64,000 nucleotides of DNA from an uncultured bacterium (GCA_949297765.1 CASFTV010000004.1:21115-85114), one strand, 5' to 3'. Positions 19,141-27,966 are shown, counted from the first letter of the stretch. A program made the numbers and translations. The notes: generated by a model not told the origin, from the sequence alone.

Positions 19141-19177
19141 GTATCCACCTTCTGTTCTGGTTGAAATTCGTATTGGT

Positions 19178-19206
19178 AAGATACATCGGATTCCGGTGTT
19201 TTTCAA
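19178..19206 (-). promoter_or_regulatory. Promoter of purL-yggL
   Basis: Minus-strand TTGAAA (19206-19201), 17 bp, TATCTT (19183-19178), about 40 bp before the purL start. No PurR-type operator was recognised. Confidence 0.55.
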
Positions 19207-19290
19207 TCGGTTCCGCGAGGAAAAATCAAAAAGCCTCCGGGAGGAAAAGAACGAATCCCGCCCCGGAAGCGGACCGGCGGTTTTTCATGC

Positions 19291-19824
19291 CTACTGTTCC
19301 GGATATTCGATCCGGGAAATATCGAACCCCCACGCACGGATCTGTTCAAGATACTTCTCCAGCGTCCCGTTCGGCAGGCGCGGCGTGCGGGAGAGGATCC
19401 ACAGGTACTCTTTTGTCGAGCTGGTCACGACCGCGCTGGAGTAATCGGGCGCGAGTTCGATGATCCGGTAATCCCCGTAAAACGGACCGAAGAAGGAGAC
19501 CTCCAGCTCGCCGACATCCGTTCCGCCTTTGAAACGGGCTTTGCCGACGGCTTCCCGTTCCTTTCCGTCCCGCTGTCCGCGATTGACCACGCGGAGGCTT
19601 CCGTCCGGCTGTTCCGAATAGTGCGCGGAAACAAAATTCATATTCCGCTCAAAACGGTGCGGGAGACGGGCGATCTCGTACCATTTGCCAAGATACCGTT
19701 TCGAGTCGAAATTCCGGACCGCCGGAATCTGTTCTGTCGACGCCGCGCAGCCGCACAATGTCAGAAGCACCGGAAAAGCGATGCTCCATGCGGCAATGTT
19801 TCTTATGGTTGATTTGATTTTCAT
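19291..19824 (-). CDS. blc: Outer-membrane lipocalin lipoprotein (Blc-like)
   Basis: A 177-residue bacterial lipocalin. A lipoprotein signal peptide ends in the lipobox LCGC (acylated Cys near residue 26). The lipocalin signature GKWYEIARLP follows at about 46-55, with later SFFGPFYGDYRII and the closing YLWILSRTP strand. Such proteins bind fatty acids or lysophospholipids and sit in the outer membrane. Monocistronic by its own promoter, with no partner gene. Confidence 0.93.
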   Translation of the reverse strand: MKIKSTIRNIAAWSIAFPVLLTLCGCAASTEQIPAVRNFDSKRYLGKWYEIARLPHRFERNMNFVSAHYSEQPDGSLRVVNRGQRDGKEREAVGKARFKGGTDVGELEVSFFGPFYGDYRIIELAPDYSSAVVTSSTKEYLWILSRTPRLPNGTLEKYLEQIRAWGFDISRIEYPEQ

Positions 19825-19847
19825 TGCAGAATTCCCCCTTCCGCTTT

Positions 19848-19875
19848 ACTATACGCCGGAAGGGGGAAATGTCAA
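19848..19875 (-). promoter_or_regulatory. Promoter of the lipocalin gene
   Basis: Minus-strand TTGACA (19875-19870), 16 bp, TATAGT (19853-19848). One of the best matches in the window. Confidence 0.7.
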
Positions 19876-19895
19876 GGGGAAAGGATTCCTCCCGT

Positions 19896-21314
19896 TCAGG
19901 ACTCCATTTCCGCAAAATCCCCGAATGTGAGCAGCAGGGGAGAATCCTTGAGGGGAATGTTTTTGAAGATCCGGACTCCTCTTCCGTTCTCCTCAATATT
20001 CTTTGCCGGGATTTCATAGACCGTTCCATCGAGAATGTCGATCAGGCGGGGGGTTCCGTCGACCAGAGCGGTTTCCACCGTAATGGTGCCCTCATAGGAC
20101 GTGGTCAGCAGCTCTTTCGGGACCCAGTAGGCGACGGCGCAGGAACCGTTCGGTTTCCGGAAGCACTTCCGGAGCAGCTCCCGGACCGGATCCTCGTTCC
20201 GCAGCAGGCGCGCGGAACCGCGGGAGGCGAAGAAGACCGGGAACTCCTCTCTTGAGAACTCTTCCCGGAAAATCGACGCGATCACCTGCAGCGTCCGATA
20301 GGAAGGTTTCGGGCGGTACGTTCCGGATGCGACTCCGTTTTCATCGAATTCCGCGCCGAGAACGCCGAAATAGCCGTAATCCTGGTAACTGGCCGTGTCG
20401 CCCACTCTTCCGAAGAGAGCTTCCGCCATGTCCACACAGGAAAAGTAGGAGGCGAACAGAATATTCTGGAACAGATCGGAAATCATGTGGCGGGCGAGGA
20501 ATTTTGCCTGACGTTCCGGAGTCCATGCGGCCCCTCGGAGCGCGCCCTGCCCGTCGCTGCGGGATTGTGCGCCGGTCTCGCCCTGGATCAGCTGAATGGC
20601 GGGATTGTACGCCCGGCAGATCCGCCGGAGGGAATCGACCCGCTCGAAAACGCCGGTTTCGTCGGTTGCATACGCATGGTAGGTCAGGGCATCCATCACG
20701 TTTCCGGCGCCGGTCGCCAGGACGTCGTTGATCCAGCCGAGGCCTTCCAGGCAGGTGGAGCCGCCGATCACTTTCGCGTCGGGATCTCCGGCTCGAACAG
20801 CCGCCGCGGTCGCCTTGACGAACTCGCCGTATTCCGTTCCGCTCACGCCGTGTTTCCAGCACCAGGAGCCGTCGGGTTCATTCCACACCTCGTACCACTG
20901 CACCTTTCCGCGATACCGGGCCGTGAGAGTTCTCACATAGTTGTGCCATGCCTCTCTCTGTTCCTGCGTATGAATCGGAGGGCACCCCGCCGCGCCGAAC
21001 ACTTTTGCCGCCGCGGCGTCGTACAATCCGTTCCCGTAGCACAGGCAGACCCACGGCTGGAGGCCGCGCCGGAGAAGATTGTCGATGATCGAATCCAGCC
21101 ATTCCCAGTGATAGATCCCTTTTTCCGTTTCCGTCCGCGCCCAGCCGGACTGGATCCGAATCCATTTGACTCCGAGCTCCGCGACCTTGTCGTATGCCTT
21201 CTCCGGATCGAACACGCCCCGGTCAAGCTTTTCAAACCCGAGTCCGATCGGCGACGTTTTCACCTCTGAAGACAAAACCGCTTTCACGTTTCCGGCAATC
21301 TTCCAGCCATCCAT
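19896..21314 (-). CDS. Clan GH-A glycoside hydrolase (GH39-like)
   Basis: A 472-residue TIM-barrel glycosidase without a signal peptide. The acid/base Glu lies in YEVWNEPDG near residue 145 and the nucleophile Glu in QGETG near 246, the clan GH-A arrangement; the WNEPD block and overall size resemble GH39 and related xylosidase-like families. A C-terminal beta domain occupies the last ~120 residues. A purine-rich AAGGAG precedes the ATG. Upstream, two near-identical dyads (21406-21416 and 21427-21437) may be its operator. Substrate cannot be assigned. Confidence 0.85.
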   Translation of the reverse strand: MDGWKIAGNVKAVLSSEVKTSPIGLGFEKLDRGVFDPEKAYDKVAELGVKWIRIQSGWARTETEKGIYHWEWLDSIIDNLLRRGLQPWVCLCYGNGLYDAAAAKVFGAAGCPPIHTQEQREAWHNYVRTLTARYRGKVQWYEVWNEPDGSWCWKHGVSGTEYGEFVKATAAAVRAGDPDAKVIGGSTCLEGLGWINDVLATGAGNVMDALTYHAYATDETGVFERVDSLRRICRAYNPAIQLIQGETGAQSRSDGQGALRGAAWTPERQAKFLARHMISDLFQNILFASYFSCVDMAEALFGRVGDTASYQDYGYFGVLGAEFDENGVASGTYRPKPSYRTLQVIASIFREEFSREEFPVFFASRGSARLLRNEDPVRELLRKCFRKPNGSCAVAYWVPKELLTTSYEGTITVETALVDGTPRLIDILDGTVYEIPAKNIEENGRGVRIFKNIPLKDSPLLLTFGDFAEMES

Positions 21315-21405
21315 TTTGAACTCTCCTTATTTTTTATATGGTTGAAATTCTTCTGATCTGGTTCTGGCGAGAAATATAATGCTGTTTCCATGAGAAAAAA
21401 TTCGT

Positions 21406-21437
21406 TTTGTGCCAAAAAATATAAAGTTTGTGTCAAA
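21406..21437. promoter_or_regulatory. Paired operator-like dyads upstream of the GH-A gene
   Basis: TTTGTGCCAAA (21406-21416) and TTTGTGTCAAA (21427-21437) differ at one base, are each a short dyad (TTTG-3 nt-CAAA) and lie exactly 21 bp apart start to start, i.e. on the same helix face. They stand about 90-125 bp upstream of the GH-A start, a position typical of an activator or repressor site. The cognate regulator is unknown. Confidence 0.45.
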
Positions 21438-21483
21438 CTACGGGAAACTCGGAACGGAAGGGGAGCGAAGGAGTGTATCGGGA

Positions 21484-21571
21484 TTTCGTGCTCCGCACGA
21501 CCAGCGTTTCGCCGCTGGACCGCGACAAGGACAGAGTCCTTGATCCGGAAAAATGCCGCTGCATTTTTCCG
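21484..21571 (+). repeat. Four-hairpin structured repeat, copy A
   Basis: Four consecutive stem-loops: TCGTGC-TCC-GCACGA (21486-21500), CCAGCG-TTTCGC-CGCTGG (21501-21518), CAAGGAC-AGA-GTCCTTG (21526-21542), and an 11-bp stem CGGAAAAATGC with loop CGCT (21546-21571). Its first 65 bases differ from copy C at two positions. It lies in the 371-bp gap between the GH-A gene and the SGNH gene, 15 bp before the SGNH promoter. The rest of this gap (21315-21483) holds the operator-like dyads and A/T-rich sequence without a gene. Confidence 0.85.
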
Positions 21572-21586
21572 TTCCTAACAGCGGGC

Positions 21587-21615
21587 TTGAAAACGGAAAG
21601 AAACGGTGCTATTGT
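21587..21615 (+). promoter_or_regulatory. Promoter of the SGNH/DUF4886 gene
   Basis: TTGAAA (21587-21592), 17 bp, TATTGT (21610-21615), directly downstream of repeat copy A. Confidence 0.6.
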
Positions 21616-21685
21616 ACGTCTTCGGGAACGGATCCGGTGGTCTGTCGTCCGGCCGGAAAATTCCAAATCAACAGAAAGGAATCGT

Positions 21686-22615
21686 ATGTCAAGAACTCTT
21701 CTGATGGCGGCGGCGCTGTTCGCGGCCGCGACTCTCTCCGCAAAGGAACTCAAGGTTCTGATGATCGGGAACAGTTTCTCGCAGAGCGTGCTGGCGTATC
21801 TGCCGAGAATTGTCAAAGCGGAAAAGAATCACAACCTTCTGCTGGCGCAGATGATGATCGGCGGCTGCACGCTGAACCGTCATATCGCCGAACTGAAAAA
21901 GGCGGAGGATGATCCGAAGTACAAGCCCTACGGGACCAACTATCAGAAACGCCGGAAAGTCAATCTCCCGGAGATGATCAAGGCGGAAAAATGGGACATT
22001 GTGACCATTCAGCAGGGAAGTCATGAAAGCTGGAACAAGGAGAAATTCCAGCCGGCCGCAAACGAGCTGATTGCCTATATCCGAAAGAATGCGCCCCAGG
22101 CGGAAATTGTCGTTCATCAGACATGGTCCTACCGCAACGCCGACGGACGCATCGGCGGACAGAAGCCTTCCTGGGGATTCGATCAGAATGGAATGTATGA
22201 CCGTCTCACGGAAAACTATACGAACCTTGCCAAAGAACATAAACTCCGTGTAATCCCGGTCGGCAAAGCCGTTCAGCTTTTCCGCGAAAAGACTCCGGTG
22301 AAATATGCGGCGCCCTCCGCGGAGGAGAAGAAGAACTGTGTCTGCCCGGATCTGCCGAAACGCGCCGGTGAAGTCGTCGGCAACGACTGGTGGGCAAAAG
22401 ATAACAAGACCGGTGAAATGGTCATAAAAAGCGATAATATCCATCTGAACAATGACGGGAATTATCTTCAGGCGTGCGTCTGGTACGGCTTCCTGTTCGG
22501 AGAGGATCCCGCCTCCATCAAGTTTGTTCCCCGGAACATCGGAAAGAAGCAGGCCGAACTGCTCCGCGCCTGCGCTTCCGAAGCGCTGAAAACCTTTCCG
22601 CAGGTGAAGAAGTAA
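21686..22615 (+). CDS. Secreted SGNH-hydrolase-like protein (DUF4886)
   Basis: A 309-residue exported protein. A signal peptide (about residues 1-19, cleavage after LSA) precedes the SGNH block I motif IGNSFSQS, the block containing IQQGSHESW, and a C-terminal HLNNDGNYL that supplies the Asp/His region. This organisation matches DUF4886 proteins, probable carbohydrate or acyl esterases found near glycan-degradation genes. AGAAAGGA precedes the ATG at 21686, which I prefer to the longer upstream frame that runs through repeat copy A. A strong terminator follows. Confidence 0.85.
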   Translation: MSRTLLMAAALFAAATLSAKELKVLMIGNSFSQSVLAYLPRIVKAEKNHNLLLAQMMIGGCTLNRHIAELKKAEDDPKYKPYGTNYQKRRKVNLPEMIKAEKWDIVTIQQGSHESWNKEKFQPAANELIAYIRKNAPQAEIVVHQTWSYRNADGRIGGQKPSWGFDQNGMYDRLTENYTNLAKEHKLRVIPVGKAVQLFREKTPVKYAAPSAEEKKNCVCPDLPKRAGEVVGNDWWAKDNKTGEMVIKSDNIHLNNDGNYLQACVWYGFLFGEDPASIKFVPRNIGKKQAELLRACASEALKTFPQVKK

Positions 22616-22642
22616 GTTCTGCGGAAGGCTTTGAAGTTCATG

Positions 22643-22676
22643 AAAAAACGCCGTCGGTCTGACGGCGTTTTTTTTT
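22643..22676. terminator. Bidirectional intrinsic terminator
   Basis: A-tract, ACGCCGTC, loop GGTCT, GACGGCGT, T-tract of nine. Shared by the SGNH gene (+) and the hypothetical gene ending at 22690 (-). Confidence 0.92.
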
Positions 22677-22689
22677 GGAATCCTGCGGG

Positions 22690-23385
22690 TTATTTGTTTT
22701 TCCGCTGATAGAGGGTGCCGAAGCAGCCGCCCTCCTTCCGGGGAGTCAGTCCGATGATCAGCATGGAGGAGGAGTCGTTCCGCAGGAAGATGTCTCCGCT
22801 TCCGTCCGCGGGGTTCAGATGTTCTCCGGAGACGCTGCTCCACCCCATGCTCTGCAGGGATGCCGCCAGAGAGGGCAGTGTTTCCCGGATGTTGAATTTT
22901 GATGTGAATGCGCCGTAGACGGCGTTGCGGGAGGGAAAACGCATGGTCATGACCGGCGTTGAACCGGGGGGAAGCGGAAATTCGGAAGGCCATTCGGAAA
23001 CCTTCATGCCTGAGGGCGGGAGATCCATCGAAAAGGAGATCACCGGATAGACTCCGTCGATTGCGAGCAGGTAAAGACGCCGCCGCAGACCGTTTTTGAG
23101 GGGATGTTCCACCAGCAGGGAGTTTGCATTCTCGGCGAACGAGGCGTTCGGATAGATCTTCCGGAGATTCCGGCGGCAGACGTCGAGCGGGTTCCGGTTC
23201 AGCGACACCGTCAGCTCCAGAGAACGCCCGTTCACGATGACCTTTTCCGTCCAGAGCGGAGCGGGGCGCGTTGCCTCTTCCATTCCGATCCCGCCGCTGC
23301 CGGAAAACGGCCAGAGCGAGAACACCTCGGCGGAGAGAAACAGCGGAGCGCAGAGAAGCGACAGGGAAAAAAGCAGTTTGTTCAC
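22690..23385 (-). CDS. Secreted hypothetical protein
   Basis: A 231-residue protein with a clear signal peptide (MNKLLFSLSLLCAPLFLSAE). The mature part has two similar-looking halves, each with a Pro-rich strand region, and ends KNK. It resembles no family I can name. It begins 25 bp after the small zinc-ribbon gene and is probably expressed with it. Codon use is ordinary for the window. Confidence 0.75.
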   Translation of the reverse strand: MNKLLFSLSLLCAPLFLSAEVFSLWPFSGSGGIGMEEATRPAPLWTEKVIVNGRSLELTVSLNRNPLDVCRRNLRKIYPNASFAENANSLLVEHPLKNGLRRRLYLLAIDGVYPVISFSMDLPPSGMKVSEWPSEFPLPPGSTPVMTMRFPSRNAVYGAFTSKFNIRETLPSLAASLQSMGWSSVSGEHLNPADGSGDIFLRNDSSSMLIIGLTPRKEGGCFGTLYQRKNK

Positions 23386-23410
23386 GGCGGGTCCTCCTTC
23401 CCTGCGGCTC

Positions 23411-23662
23411 TCAGTGGATGCGCATCCGGGCGGCGAGTGCGGAAGTGGAGTTCATCCACTGGGCGACAAGCGGAGCCAGAATAAAGTCCTCCAGATCGTT
23501 GCTGTATTCCAGGTGCGTATTGCAGAACGGACAGGTCGCAAACGATTCAATATCCGCCGGTGCAAGCATCTCCTTGCATTTCGGGCAGATCAGATAGCGC
23601 GCCTCCGGCAGCAGTTCCGGGTTCGGACGCAGAAAATGATATTTTGCATTCAGATTTTTCAT
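23411..23662 (-). CDS. Small zinc-ribbon protein
   Basis: An 83-residue cytoplasmic protein with two CxxC knuckles, CPKC and CPFC, 17 residues apart (about 26-47), a single zinc ribbon. The remainder is helical (LEDFILAPLVAQWM). Function unknown. There is no visible ribosome-binding site, and the -10 box ends only about 9 nt before the ATG, so the mRNA may be leaderless. Confidence 0.75.
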   Translation of the reverse strand: MKNLNAKYHFLRPNPELLPEARYLICPKCKEMLAPADIESFATCPFCNTHLEYSNDLEDFILAPLVAQWMNSTSALAARMRIH

Positions 23663-23671
23663 GGTAGAGAA

Positions 23672-23699
23672 CTAATACCGCCGTTTTTCAAAAAAGCAA
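23672..23699 (-). promoter_or_regulatory. Promoter abutting the zinc-ribbon start codon
   Basis: Minus-strand TTGCTT (23699-23694), 16 bp, TATTAG (23677-23672). The start codon begins at 23662, so the transcript would start at or within a few bases of the ATG. Confidence 0.5.
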
Positions 23700-23746
23700 G
23701 TCCCCTCCCCGATTTTCGAACGGAAAAAACAGGGATCGCGGGCGGG

Positions 23747-23775
23747 TTGCATTTTTCGCGGACAGGAACTATAGT
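23747..23775 (+). promoter_or_regulatory. Promoter of cysK
   Basis: TTGCAT (23747-23752), 17 bp, TATAGT (23770-23775). The predicted leader is about 45 nt. Confidence 0.6.
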
Positions 23776-23826
23776 ATCCGGACATCCCGCCAGACAAGCG
23801 GCGGGGGAAAAACCGGGGAGATCACG

Positions 23827-24753
23827 ATGAGTCGGATTGCAGACAATGTCATGGAACTGATCGGCAACACGCCGCTTGTGCGGATCGGGAAACTGAACGA
23901 AGGGAAAGCGGAAATTCTGGTCAAGGCGGAATATTTCAATCCGGGTTCGAGCGTCAAGGACCGCATCGGGTTTGCGATGATCGAAGACGCGGAACGGCGG
24001 GGTGTTCTCAAGCCCGGCGCCCTCATCATCGAACCGACCTCGGGCAATACCGGAATCGGACTGGCGCTGGTCGCCGCGGTGAAGGGATACCGTCTGATCC
24101 TGACCATGCCCGAAACCATGAGCATCGAACGCCGGAAACTGCTTCAGGCCTACGGTGCGGAAATCGTTCTGACCGATGGAGCTTCCGGCATGAAGGGGGC
24201 AATCGCCAAAGCAGAAGAACTCCATGCGGCAAATCCCGGATCGTTCATTCCCCAGCAGTTTGAAAATCCCGCAAATCCCGCCTGGCACGAACAGACAACC
24301 GGACCGGAAATCTGGCGCGATACCGATGGAAAAATCGACGCGTTCATCGCCGGAGTCGGAACGGGCGGCACCCTGAGCGGTGTCGGGAAATTCCTGAAGG
24401 GAAAGAACCCCTCCGTCCGGATTTTTGCGGTTGAGCCCGATACATCCGCTGTTCTCAGCGGCGGAAAAGCGGGACCCCATCTGCTTCAGGGCATCGGTGC
24501 GGGATTTGTTCCCACCACGCTCGACACAGGGATCATTGACCGGGTCTTCCCCGTTTCGGCGGAAGATGCCGGAAACACCGCCCGCAGCGCAGCCAAAAAA
24601 GAGGGACTTCTGATTGGAATTTCCGGCGGAGCCGCTCTTTCGGTCGCCCTGAATCTGTCGAAGGAAGCCGAATGGGCGGGCAGACGGATCGTCGTTCTTC
24701 TGCCCGACAGCGGAGAACGCTATCTTTCCACCTGGCTGTTCCAGACGGCATAA
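23827..24753 (+). CDS. cysK: Cysteine synthase (O-acetylserine sulfhydrylase)
   Basis: PLP enzyme making cysteine from O-acetylserine and sulfide. The 308-residue protein has the PLP-lysine signature [11 protein letters not shown] near residue 40, the substrate loop [13 protein letters not shown], the phosphate-binding [13 protein letters not shown] near 178 and ISGGAAL near 264. Length and motifs favour CysK over cystathionine beta-synthase. It has its own promoter. The next gene is convergent and begins 5 bp after its stop. Confidence 0.95.
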   Translation: MSRIADNVMELIGNTPLVRIGKLNEGKAEILVKAEYFNPGSSVKDRIGFAMIEDAERRGVLKPGALIIEPTSGNTGIGLALVAAVKGYRLILTMPETMSIERRKLLQAYGAEIVLTDGASGMKGAIAKAEELHAANPGSFIPQQFENPANPAWHEQTTGPEIWRDTDGKIDAFIAGVGTGGTLSGVGKFLKGKNPSVRIFAVEPDTSAVLSGGKAGPHLLQGIGAGFVPTTLDTGIIDRVFPVSAEDAGNTARSAAKKEGLLIGISGGAALSVALNLSKEAEWAGRRIVVLLPDSGERYLSTWLFQTA

Positions 24754-24758
24754 GGAAT

Positions 24759-25226
24759 TCAGTGTCCGGCGGAGGAGTCCTGCTCCTTCAGGAACTCCTC
24801 CAGAATCCCGGCGGCGAGAGCAACCATCTCCGCACAGGGCCGTTTGCGGTAATATTCGGCGGTCCGCGCCTCGGAGACCGGTGAATCCGGACTCTTTCCG
24901 GAAAGTCCGAGCAGTTCACGGCAGACAATGGATCCCGTTTCCGCCTGAAACCGCCCGCAGAGGGATTGAATCCGTGCATAATGGGCGTCCTTTGCCGCCT
25001 TGTCGGAAAGATCCGAAACACCGTATCTCATGCTTGCAACGAGAATCATCGCGGAAACAGCGCCGCAGACCTCGCGCATGCGCCCCATTCCCGCACCGAA
25101 TCCCGATGCGAGTTTCAACGCGGATTCCATCTCCAGTCCGCATTCGCGGTGGAATGCGCCGAGAACGGCCTGCGCACAGTTCGCGCCGGCTTGGAACAAT
25201 GCTTTTGCCTCTTCCGGTTTTGTCAT
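24759..25226 (-). CDS. C_GCAxxG_C_C family protein
   Basis: A 155-residue protein with the redox-type cysteine pattern that names this family: GANCAQAVL, MREVCGAVSAM, a third Cys in IVCRELLG and a fourth in RPCAEMV. The family is thought to be redox-active and possibly metal-binding, without an established reaction. I start at 25226 (MTKPEEAK); the longer frame reaches into the six-hairpin gene upstream. The two genes are 14 bp apart and are probably co-transcribed. Confidence 0.85.
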   Translation of the reverse strand: MTKPEEAKALFQAGANCAQAVLGAFHRECGLEMESALKLASGFGAGMGRMREVCGAVSAMILVASMRYGVSDLSDKAAKDAHYARIQSLCGRFQAETGSIVCRELLGLSGKSPDSPVSEARTAEYYRKRPCAEMVALAAGILEEFLKEQDSSAGH

Positions 25227-25240
25227 TTTCCGGTCTCCGG

Positions 25241-26464
25241 TCAGGTGTTCCGGCGGAGCAGCCAGTAGCCGTGCAGAAGATTGATGACGCCGTCCGTGGA
25301 GGCGTTCGGGAAATCCTGACGCGCCATCAGGGAGACGAAGGAGTCGTGCAGATCCGCCGGCATACACCAGTCGCCGTCCAGCGCGCAGGCGATCAGATAG
25401 TTTCCTGTTCCCCGCAGATAATTGAACACTTTCCGGTATTCGTCGGGATAGACGGGATTCAGATAGGTTTTTCCGCCGAGCACCGCCGAGCCGCCGGTGA
25501 TTTTCAACACCTCATTCTGAAGCAGGAAGGGGCGGGTTCTCCAGTCGGCATTCCGACTGGTCCAGCTGCCGTTGTATTCGAGAGCCGAATGCAGCGTCTC
25601 GCGGAGTTTCTCCTCCGACTTGGCCGCGACGCGGTGAATGAGTCCCGTGAGGGCGGATTCCATTTCCGGGAACAGCCCGATCTCGCGAAACATGGAGAGT
25701 GAAATCTGCATCTGCATGAGGGAGATATCCCACCAGCAGGAATCCTCCGGATTGAATTCCAGCGATTCGGCAAGAGCGCGCTCCGCGCAGGTTTCCGCCG
25801 CGTGCGCCCAGTGACGGTCTCCGGTGCAGTCGAACGCCGCCGCATAGATCATCGGCAGACGCAGCCACTCGTGAACGGAACATTCCCACATTTTGGAAAC
25901 CAGTGCGGGATGCCCGTCGAGCCGGAGCAGATCGTAATGGTTTTTCTCCGTAATGGTTGCTTCGCAGTAGCGGGCAATGGAGACAAGGGCATATTCCGCC
26001 TGTTTCCGGGCTTGCTCCGACGCACCGGTCCAGGTCTTGAGGAAACGCCAGAGACCGAAAACGGCGAGCGTGAACTGGTCGCGGGAAGAGTTTGTATAAC
26101 AGCTTTTTCCGTCCGGAGCGACCCCGCGGACCAGGAAGCCGTCCCTGCCATGCACGGTCGCACAGCGGTGAATGCCGTCGATGACCTTCTCGGCGAGTCC
26201 GGCGTTCGTCTCCCCGAGGAGTTGTTCCCGCAGGCGGAGGACATCGAGAACGGAACCGGAATTGAGCATGCAGTCTTCCATTCCGGTTCCCCATCCGCAG
26301 GGATTCGGCACCTGGGCCTCAATCTCCTCCGGACGCGGCAGATGACGGAGCGACTCATCCCCCTGCCCGGTCAGATAGTCGTAAAAAAGATTGGTTTTCG
26401 GGAAAAAGAGCCTGGACCAGATGAACTGCCATCCCTGCTCCATTTGATCGCACAGCTGTTTCAT
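25241..26464 (-). CDS. Six-hairpin glycosidase-like protein
   Basis: A 407-residue soluble protein rich in aromatic and helical segments with repeated Trp/His pairs (CGWGTGMEDCMLNSG, SSRDQFTLAVFGLWRF, SCWWDISLMQ), a pattern suggesting an (alpha/alpha)6 toroid as in unsaturated glucuronyl or alpha-L-rhamnosidase-like hydrolases. No signal peptide. It is preceded by 120 bp with no recognisable promoter and is probably read through from glyS or transcribed from a weak site. The enzymatic assignment is inferred from fold-like composition only. Confidence 0.6.
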   Translation of the reverse strand: MKQLCDQMEQGWQFIWSRLFFPKTNLFYDYLTGQGDESLRHLPRPEEIEAQVPNPCGWGTGMEDCMLNSGSVLDVLRLREQLLGETNAGLAEKVIDGIHRCATVHGRDGFLVRGVAPDGKSCYTNSSRDQFTLAVFGLWRFLKTWTGASEQARKQAEYALVSIARYCEATITEKNHYDLLRLDGHPALVSKMWECSVHEWLRLPMIYAAAFDCTGDRHWAHAAETCAERALAESLEFNPEDSCWWDISLMQMQISLSMFREIGLFPEMESALTGLIHRVAAKSEEKLRETLHSALEYNGSWTSRNADWRTRPFLLQNEVLKITGGSAVLGGKTYLNPVYPDEYRKVFNYLRGTGNYLIACALDGDWCMPADLHDSFVSLMARQDFPNASTDGVINLLHGYWLLRRNT

Positions 26465-26584
26465 TGAGGCACCCCTGCTCCGGATTCCGGCAAAGATCCG
26501 TTTTTCTGTTTTTCCGTTTCCGGAGTTTCCGCTCCGTCTCCGGGAGAGAAGACGAAAGCGGGAAACCGGCGGATCCGGCGTGTT

Positions 26585-27919
26585 TCAGCGCCCGTAGATT
26601 TTCCGGCTGAGATAGGCGGAAAGATTGTCGATGGAAACGCGTTCCTGCGCCATGGTGTCGCGATCCCGGACCGTGACGGAGTTGTCCGTTTCGGAATCGA
26701 AATCGTAGGTTACGCAGAAGGGAGTCCCGATCTCGTCCTGGCGGCGGTAGCGTTTGCCGATGTTGCCGGTGACATCCGCCTCCGTCCGGAAGGAGTTCCA
26801 GAGTTCCTTGCGGAGCGCAAGAGCCTTGTCGTTCAGCTTTTTCGACAGCGGCATGACGGCGACCTGAACCGGAGCAATGCGGGCGGGAAGATGAAGGACG
26901 ATGCGGACATCCTCGTCCATTCCCTCCTTCTTTGTGGGAGCCTTCTCCTCGTCGTAGGCGTGGGAAAGGACCGCGAGGAAGGTGCGGTCGAGTCCGACCG
27001 AGGTTTCGACAACGGTCGGCAGGAATTTCTCTCCGGTCGCCGGATCGAAATACTCCAGATTTTCGCAGGAAAACTCCTGATGACGGGACATATCCCAGGT
27101 TCCGCGGTGATGGATTCCTTCGAGTTCTCCCCATCCGAACGGGAATTTGAATTCGATATCCACGGCGGCTTTCGCATAGTGCGCGAGCTTTTCATGGACG
27201 TGGAACTGGATTTCATCTTCGCGGAATTCGAGCAGATCCCGGTAGTATGCGTAGCGGGTGTCGCGCCAGTGTTCCCAGATCTCCATGGAGTTTTTGTCAT
27301 GGCAGAAGTATTCCATCTCCATCTGCGTGAACTCGCGGGAGCGGAAGGTGAACATGCGGGGGGTGATTTCGTTGCGGAAGGATTTTCCGATCTGGGCGAT
27401 TCCGAACGGGAGCTGCATGCGCGTTGCAATGCGGATCAGGTGGAAATCGACAAAGATCGGCTGGCAGGTTTCGGCGCGGAGGTAGGCGACATGATCGTCG
27501 TCGAACACCGGTCCGACATACGTTTTCATCATCAGATTGAACTCCCGCGGCGGGGTCAGATCGGTGGATCCGCAGTTCGGGCAGACTTTCGGATCGGGCA
27601 TCTGGTCGACGCGGTGGCGGGCTTTGCAGTGCTTGCAGTCGCACATGACGTCTCCGAAGCGGTCGATGTGGCCGGAGGCCTTCCAGACTTTCGGATGGCA
27701 GATGACCGTGGAATCCAGGCCGACGACATCATCGCGTTTCTCGACCATTTCATTCCACCAGAGCTGTTCGATCGCCCGTTTCATTGCAGTTCCATAGGGG
27801 CCGTAATCCCAGAACCCGTTGTACCCTCCGTAAATTTCCGAACTCTGAAACACGAAACCGCGGCGCTTGCAGAGCGTCACGATCTTATCCATCAGTTCGC
27901 CTTCCGTGGTGACAGCCAT
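26585..27919 (-). CDS. glyS: Glycyl-tRNA synthetase (dimeric, archaeal/eukaryotic type)
   Basis: Charges tRNA-Gly. The 444-residue class II enzyme is the single-chain alpha2 type. Motifs include YGGYNGFWDYGPYG near the N-terminus, a zinc-like insertion (CDCKHC and CPNCG), the FRNEITPR motif 2 and ETSVGLDRT motif 3 region, then the anticodon-binding domain. The start at 27919 has AAGGAG 7 nt upstream; a longer frame starting at 28138 is rejected because it covers the promoter. Confidence 0.95.
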   Translation of the reverse strand: MAVTTEGELMDKIVTLCKRRGFVFQSSEIYGGYNGFWDYGPYGTAMKRAIEQLWWNEMVEKRDDVVGLDSTVICHPKVWKASGHIDRFGDVMCDCKHCKARHRVDQMPDPKVCPNCGSTDLTPPREFNLMMKTYVGPVFDDDHVAYLRAETCQPIFVDFHLIRIATRMQLPFGIAQIGKSFRNEITPRMFTFRSREFTQMEMEYFCHDKNSMEIWEHWRDTRYAYYRDLLEFREDEIQFHVHEKLAHYAKAAVDIEFKFPFGWGELEGIHHRGTWDMSRHQEFSCENLEYFDPATGEKFLPTVVETSVGLDRTFLAVLSHAYDEEKAPTKKEGMDEDVRIVLHLPARIAPVQVAVMPLSKKLNDKALALRKELWNSFRTEADVTGNIGKRYRRQDEIGTPFCVTYDFDSETDNSVTVRDRDTMAQERVSIDNLSAYLSRKIYGR

Positions 27920-27966
27920 AACAAAACTCCTTGAGAAAATAGTGAAATTGTTGAAATCAAAACCAT

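Noticed and set aside
21428..21685. N-terminal extension of the SGNH gene through repeat copy A
   Set aside because: The signal peptide and ribosome-binding site begin at 21686, a promoter lies inside the extension, and copy C shows a similar spurious frame from the shared repeat.
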